Assembly: GCF_947495205.1 (NCBI RefSeq)
Contig: NZ_CANLXV010000001.1
Location: 62,001 to 126,000 of the forward strand
Direction: 5' to 3'
DNA from: an uncultured Polaribacter sp.
GTDB taxonomy: Bacteria > Bacteroidota > Bacteroidia > Flavobacteriales > Flavobacteriaceae
Length of the DNA: 64,000 nucleotides
The notes beneath the pieces are model-generated. The model searched no databases. It was not told where the DNA came from and was given only the letters and a program-made list of their open reading frames with translations. Positions 61,254 to 64,000 of this stretch are shown here, one piece after another. The position numbers and the translations under genes are program-made. The first letter of the stretch is position 1, and each line of letters begins with the position of its first letter.

Positions 61254-62438
61254 TTAAAGTGATTTTATTCTTAGTAAAGCTTCTAAAAAATAATAGTCTC
61301 CATAAACTATTGGTTCATCCATTTCTGCTCTTTTAGACCAATCTCCAGAACTATGGTCTAAAATAAATGGTGCCTCAATATTTCCTGGTAATATGTAGGT
61401 TGATGTTTGTACGTTTTTTAAGAACTTTTTACTGTAATTTAAATAGCTTTCTTCTTTTGTGAAACCATATAGCTCAATTAGAGCAGAGGCTACAATTGCT
61501 CCTGCAGAAACATCTCTAGGTTCATTTGGTATGTTTGGCGCATCATAATCCCAATAAGGAATACCATCTTCTGGCAAATTTTTATGATTTAAAACAAAAG
61601 CAGCTGTTGCTTTTGCCTGATTTAAATATCTTTTATCTTTTGTATATCTATACGCCATTGTAAAACCATAAATTGCCCAACCTTGTCCGCGTGCCCAAGA
61701 AGAATCATCATTTATTCCTTGGTGTGTTACTCGCATTCTAACATTACCTTTTGTTGGGTTATAATCTAATACATGCCAAGTACTATTGTCTGCTCTAAAA
61801 TGGTTTTTTAAGGTAGTGTTTGCGTGTTTTACTGCAATTTTATGAAAGGTAGAATCTTTAGAAATTTTGGTAGCTTCAAACAATAATTCTAAATTCATCA
61901 TATTGTCTATAATTACCGGAAAATCCCAACGTTCTTTATTAAAACTCCAAGAACGAATACTCTCTACAGTATCATTATACCTGGTAATTAAAGTTTGTGC
62001 ACTTTTAACAATAATATCTTTATATTCTTGGTTATTTTCATGATTTAAACCATTTCCAAAGCTGCAAAACACTTTAAAACCCATGTCATGAGTTCTATCA
62101 TTAAACTTTTCTTTTTCTATAAAGGCAGTCCATTTTTTAGCTAAATTTTTATACGCTTCGTCTTTTGTTATTTCATAAATCTGCCAAAGGTTACCTGCAT
62201 AGAATCCACTAGTCCAATCTTTAGAAGGTACTTTTTTAATTTTATCTTTTGTTATTTGGTAGCTTCTAGGAAAAGCCAAAGAATCTACAGGGTATTTTTT
62301 TAAATTTTTAAATCTTATGTCTAATGCATTTTCTGCATTATACTCTTGTTTATTCTGTTTACAAGATAGTATAGTGCTTAGTGCAAGGAGAAAAATGATA
62401 GATTTAAAAAGATAATGTTTCATAAAAATTCGTTTCAT
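61254..62438 (-). CDS. GH88 unsaturated glucuronyl hydrolase, lipoprotein
   Basis: The N-terminus MKRIFMKHYLFKSIIFLLAL, ending in ILSCKQN, is a lipoprotein signal (Met6 is an alternative start). An alpha/alpha-barrel carries the two key Asp residues in THDMGFKVF (about 115) and VIIDNMMNLELL (about 177), plus SSWARGQGWAIYG and a final EMDEPIVYGDYYFLEALL. It removes the unsaturated uronate left at the end of a chain by a polysaccharide lyase, so the target polymer contains uronic acids. It forms an operon with GH2. Confidence 0.94.
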   Translation of the reverse strand: MKRIFMKHYLFKSIIFLLALSTILSCKQNKQEYNAENALDIRFKNLKKYPVDSLAFPRSYQITKDKIKKVPSKDWTSGFYAGNLWQIYEITKDEAYKNLAKKWTAFIEKEKFNDRTHDMGFKVFCSFGNGLNHENNQEYKDIIVKSAQTLITRYNDTVESIRSWSFNKERWDFPVIIDNMMNLELLFEATKISKDSTFHKIAVKHANTTLKNHFRADNSTWHVLDYNPTKGNVRMRVTHQGINDDSSWARGQGWAIYGFTMAYRYTKDKRYLNQAKATAAFVLNHKNLPEDGIPYWDYDAPNIPNEPRDVSAGAIVASALIELYGFTKEESYLNYSKKFLKNVQTSTYILPGNIEAPFILDHSSGDWSKRAEMDEPIVYGDYYFLEALLRIKSL

Positions 62439-62568
62439 AAAATTCTGGGTTAAAATTAGTAATATTTACAGGTATAGATATCCTAAAAAGGGTATATAAA
62501 AATCCGAATTAAAGAAAACTCCCTGTTTTATAGCTATTTAGTAAATATTCTTCATATAAATTAAACAT

Positions 62569-62606
62569 AAAAAAAGGTGCATAACTTATACTGTTATACA
62601 CCTTTT
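62569..62606. terminator. intrinsic terminator of the susD gene
   Basis: AAAAGGTGCATAAC pairs with GTTATACACCTTTT with one mismatch, around a short loop. It lies 34 bp past the susD stop and separates it from the GH88-GH2 unit. Confidence 0.8.
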
Positions 62607-62639
62607 AAACTCAAACAAATACTCAACTAATGTTGTTTC

Positions 62640-64000
62640 TTAATATCCTGGATTATTTGGCATTAAATTAGGGTTTCTCGCTAATTCTTCTTCTGGTAAA
62701 GGGTATAAATAATCTTGATTAGGATCAAAATTAGGTTTTTCACCTTCCAAACCAGCAGCATTAAATACTTGTGTACCTAATTTTCTTCTAGCAATATCAT
62801 ACCATCTCTTAAATTCAAAAGCCAACTCTAATCTTCTTTCTTCTAAAACTGCAGTTCTAAAAGCAGATTGATTTAAACCTGTTAAATCTGCTGGAAAAGC
62901 AGATCCATTTCTTGCTCTAGCTCTTACCCTATTTAATAACATTTCTATATTTCCGTCTGGGTTATTAATTTCATTACCAGCTTCTGCAGCAATTAATAGT
63001 ACCTCTGCATAACGCATCATCATATAATTTGTTTCTGAACCTCTACCATTACCTGTAGCAAAATTACCAACCGAGCGTGTATATTTTGCAATATGTGGTC
63101 TATTAACTGCTCTAGAATTAAAGTTTCTAAAAATTGAGAAATCTTCTACATTATCATCAAAAACTCCAGTAGCATCAAAACTTACCTGTTTTCTATAATC
63201 TCTATCATCCCAAGTATTGTAAACCTCTAAAGAAGGCACTGCTACAGACCATCCACCACCTAAACCATATTGTTCATCTGAACGAATACCAGTTAAAGCA
63301 GCTTGATAATCTCTACCATCATCACCATTACTAGCTCCAATAAAATCTAAAACAAAAATTGGTTCTAGCGAATTATCTGTTTTTGTTGCATCAAATAAAT
63401 TTTGAAAATCTGGCTCTAAATCTAAATTAAAAGTACCTGCTTGGTTAATAACTTCCATAGCTTCTGAGTATGCATCAGGGAAATTACCAGTAGTTAAATG
63501 CACTAATGCCAAATAAGATATTGCTGCAGATTTTGCAGGAATAGATCTTGCTACTTGTGTATTTGGCAACCATTGTTTCGCAAATTCTAAATCTGCAATA
63601 ATGTTTTCATAAACTTGCGCTGCTGAAGTTTTACTAATAGATCCAGAAACTTCTAAATCTGTTATAGGTTCAGAAACATAAGGTATATCACCAAATTGTC
63701 TTACTAAATGAAAATACGCAAATGCTCTAGCAAAATAAGCTTGGGCTGTAATAGGGTTTTTAATAGCTGCACTTACGTCTACATCTTCTGCACCTGCTAT
63801 AGCTTGGTTTGCAGCAGCAATCATTTGGTAAACTCTTAACCAATAACCACTTATCATACCGTTGTCTGTTGGCACATTAAAATCGTCATGTTCTATTCTA
63901 CGTGTTGCTGTTGTAGGATCTCCAATAGCAACCATATCACTTCTTAACATTAATGGTAAAGACATTTTTCTTCCCCAAAAATCTTCATGGGTCATATGCC
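62640..64000 (-). CDS. SusD/RagB-family outer-membrane glycan-binding lipoprotein, 5' end outside the window
   Basis: The frame is open to the right edge; upstream of Met at 63995 it continues with a His codon, so this Met is not the start. The visible 453 residues show the SusD pattern: AQAYFARAFAYFHLVRQFGDIPYV, TPR-like helices, YMMMRYAEVLLIAAEAGNEI, NRVRARARNG, and the C-terminal EERRLELAFEFKRWYDIARR with LYPLPEEELARNPNL. It captures glycans at the cell surface with a SusC partner, which should lie beyond the edge. The GH88 and GH2 genes downstream process the imported fragments. Confidence 0.95.
   Translation of the reverse strand, partial: HMTHEDFWGRKMSLPLMLRSDMVAIGDPTTATRRIEHDDFNVPTDNGMISGYWLRVYQMIAAANQAIAGAEDVDVSAAIKNPITAQAYFARAFAYFHLVRQFGDIPYVSEPITDLEVSGSISKTSAAQVYENIIADLEFAKQWLPNTQVARSIPAKSAAISYLALVHLTTGNFPDAYSEAMEVINQAGTFNLDLEPDFQNLFDATKTDNSLEPIFVLDFIGASNGDDGRDYQAALTGIRSDEQYGLGGGWSVAVPSLEVYNTWDDRDYRKQVSFDATGVFDDNVEDFSIFRNFNSRAVNRPHIAKYTRSVGNFATGNGRGSETNYMMMRYAEVLLIAAEAGNEINNPDGNIEMLLNRVRARARNGSAFPADLTGLNQSAFRTAVLEERRLELAFEFKRWYDIARRKLGTQVFNAAGLEGEKPNFDPNQDYLYPLPEEELARNPNLMPNNPGY

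Overview
The window is AT-rich chromosomal DNA from a member of the Bacteroidota, most likely a marine Flavobacteriaceae of the Polaribacter/Tenacibaculum kind. The evidence is TonB-receptor and SusD families, many Bacteroidota-type -7 boxes (TAnnTTTG), flavobacterial orphan families (DUF6341, DUF6427, DUF4286), an alginate-degradation locus, and short lipoprotein signal peptides ending in SC. No whole plasmid, prophage, CRISPR array or intact insertion sequence is visible.

Layout. 1-8.9 kb: the start of a lysophosphatidate acyltransferase gene, a four-helix membrane protein, a TonB receptor with a six-repeat lipoprotein, pgi, an M23 peptidase and a DUF3108 protein. 9-13 kb: aromatic amino-acid breakdown (kynA, hppD, hmgA), with hppD bracketed by two copies of a perfect 33-bp palindrome. 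13.3-18.3 kb: ferritin, small unknown genes, nfu-mrp (Fe-S assembly), an alkyltransferase-like protein and trmB. 18.3-21.9 kb: DUF6427, then a two-gene cassette between 67-bp identical direct repeats; the cassette lipoprotein has a frameshift in its signal peptide. 21.9-31.3 kb: a housekeeping series (EamA, yicC-gmk-nadD, M23, GH3, queD, pth, rplY, prs) ending at tRNA-Leu(CAA).

31.4-36.5 kb is accessory DNA beside the tRNA. A coiled-coil protein and a 3' remnant of mcrC abut a 5'-truncated 2-oxoacid dehydrogenase E1-beta gene; the break is visible to about 10 bp. Next come a lipoyl domain fused to a PglD/NeuD-type sugar acyltransferase, a PglC-type phosphosugar transferase and a PglE-type aminotransferase. 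This suggests amino-sugar acylation fed by a 2-oxoacid dehydrogenase through a lipoyl arm instead of acetyl-CoA, and it is the most novel system here.

36.7-53.9 kb handles sugars: galactose genes (galM-galK-galT), then a split alginate/uronate regulon. PL6 and PL17 lyases release unsaturated uronate, KdgF helps linearise it, an MFS carrier probably imports it, an SDR probably reduces it to KDG, and KdgK and KdgA convert that to pyruvate and glyceraldehyde-3-phosphate. A LacI and a FadR-type GntR regulator are present, with matching palindromic operators placed over -7 boxes. uxaC and a Gfo/Idh/MocA gene diverge from PL6. No SusC/SusD pair belongs to the alginate part.

53.9-64 kb: DUF4286, a TPR protein, a 47-residue protein behind a sigma-54-like promoter, serS, an unusual 1-kb region with two decayed tandem copies of the GH2 3' end plus a fold-back element, and a second polysaccharide locus (GH2, GH88, SusD) leaving the right edge.
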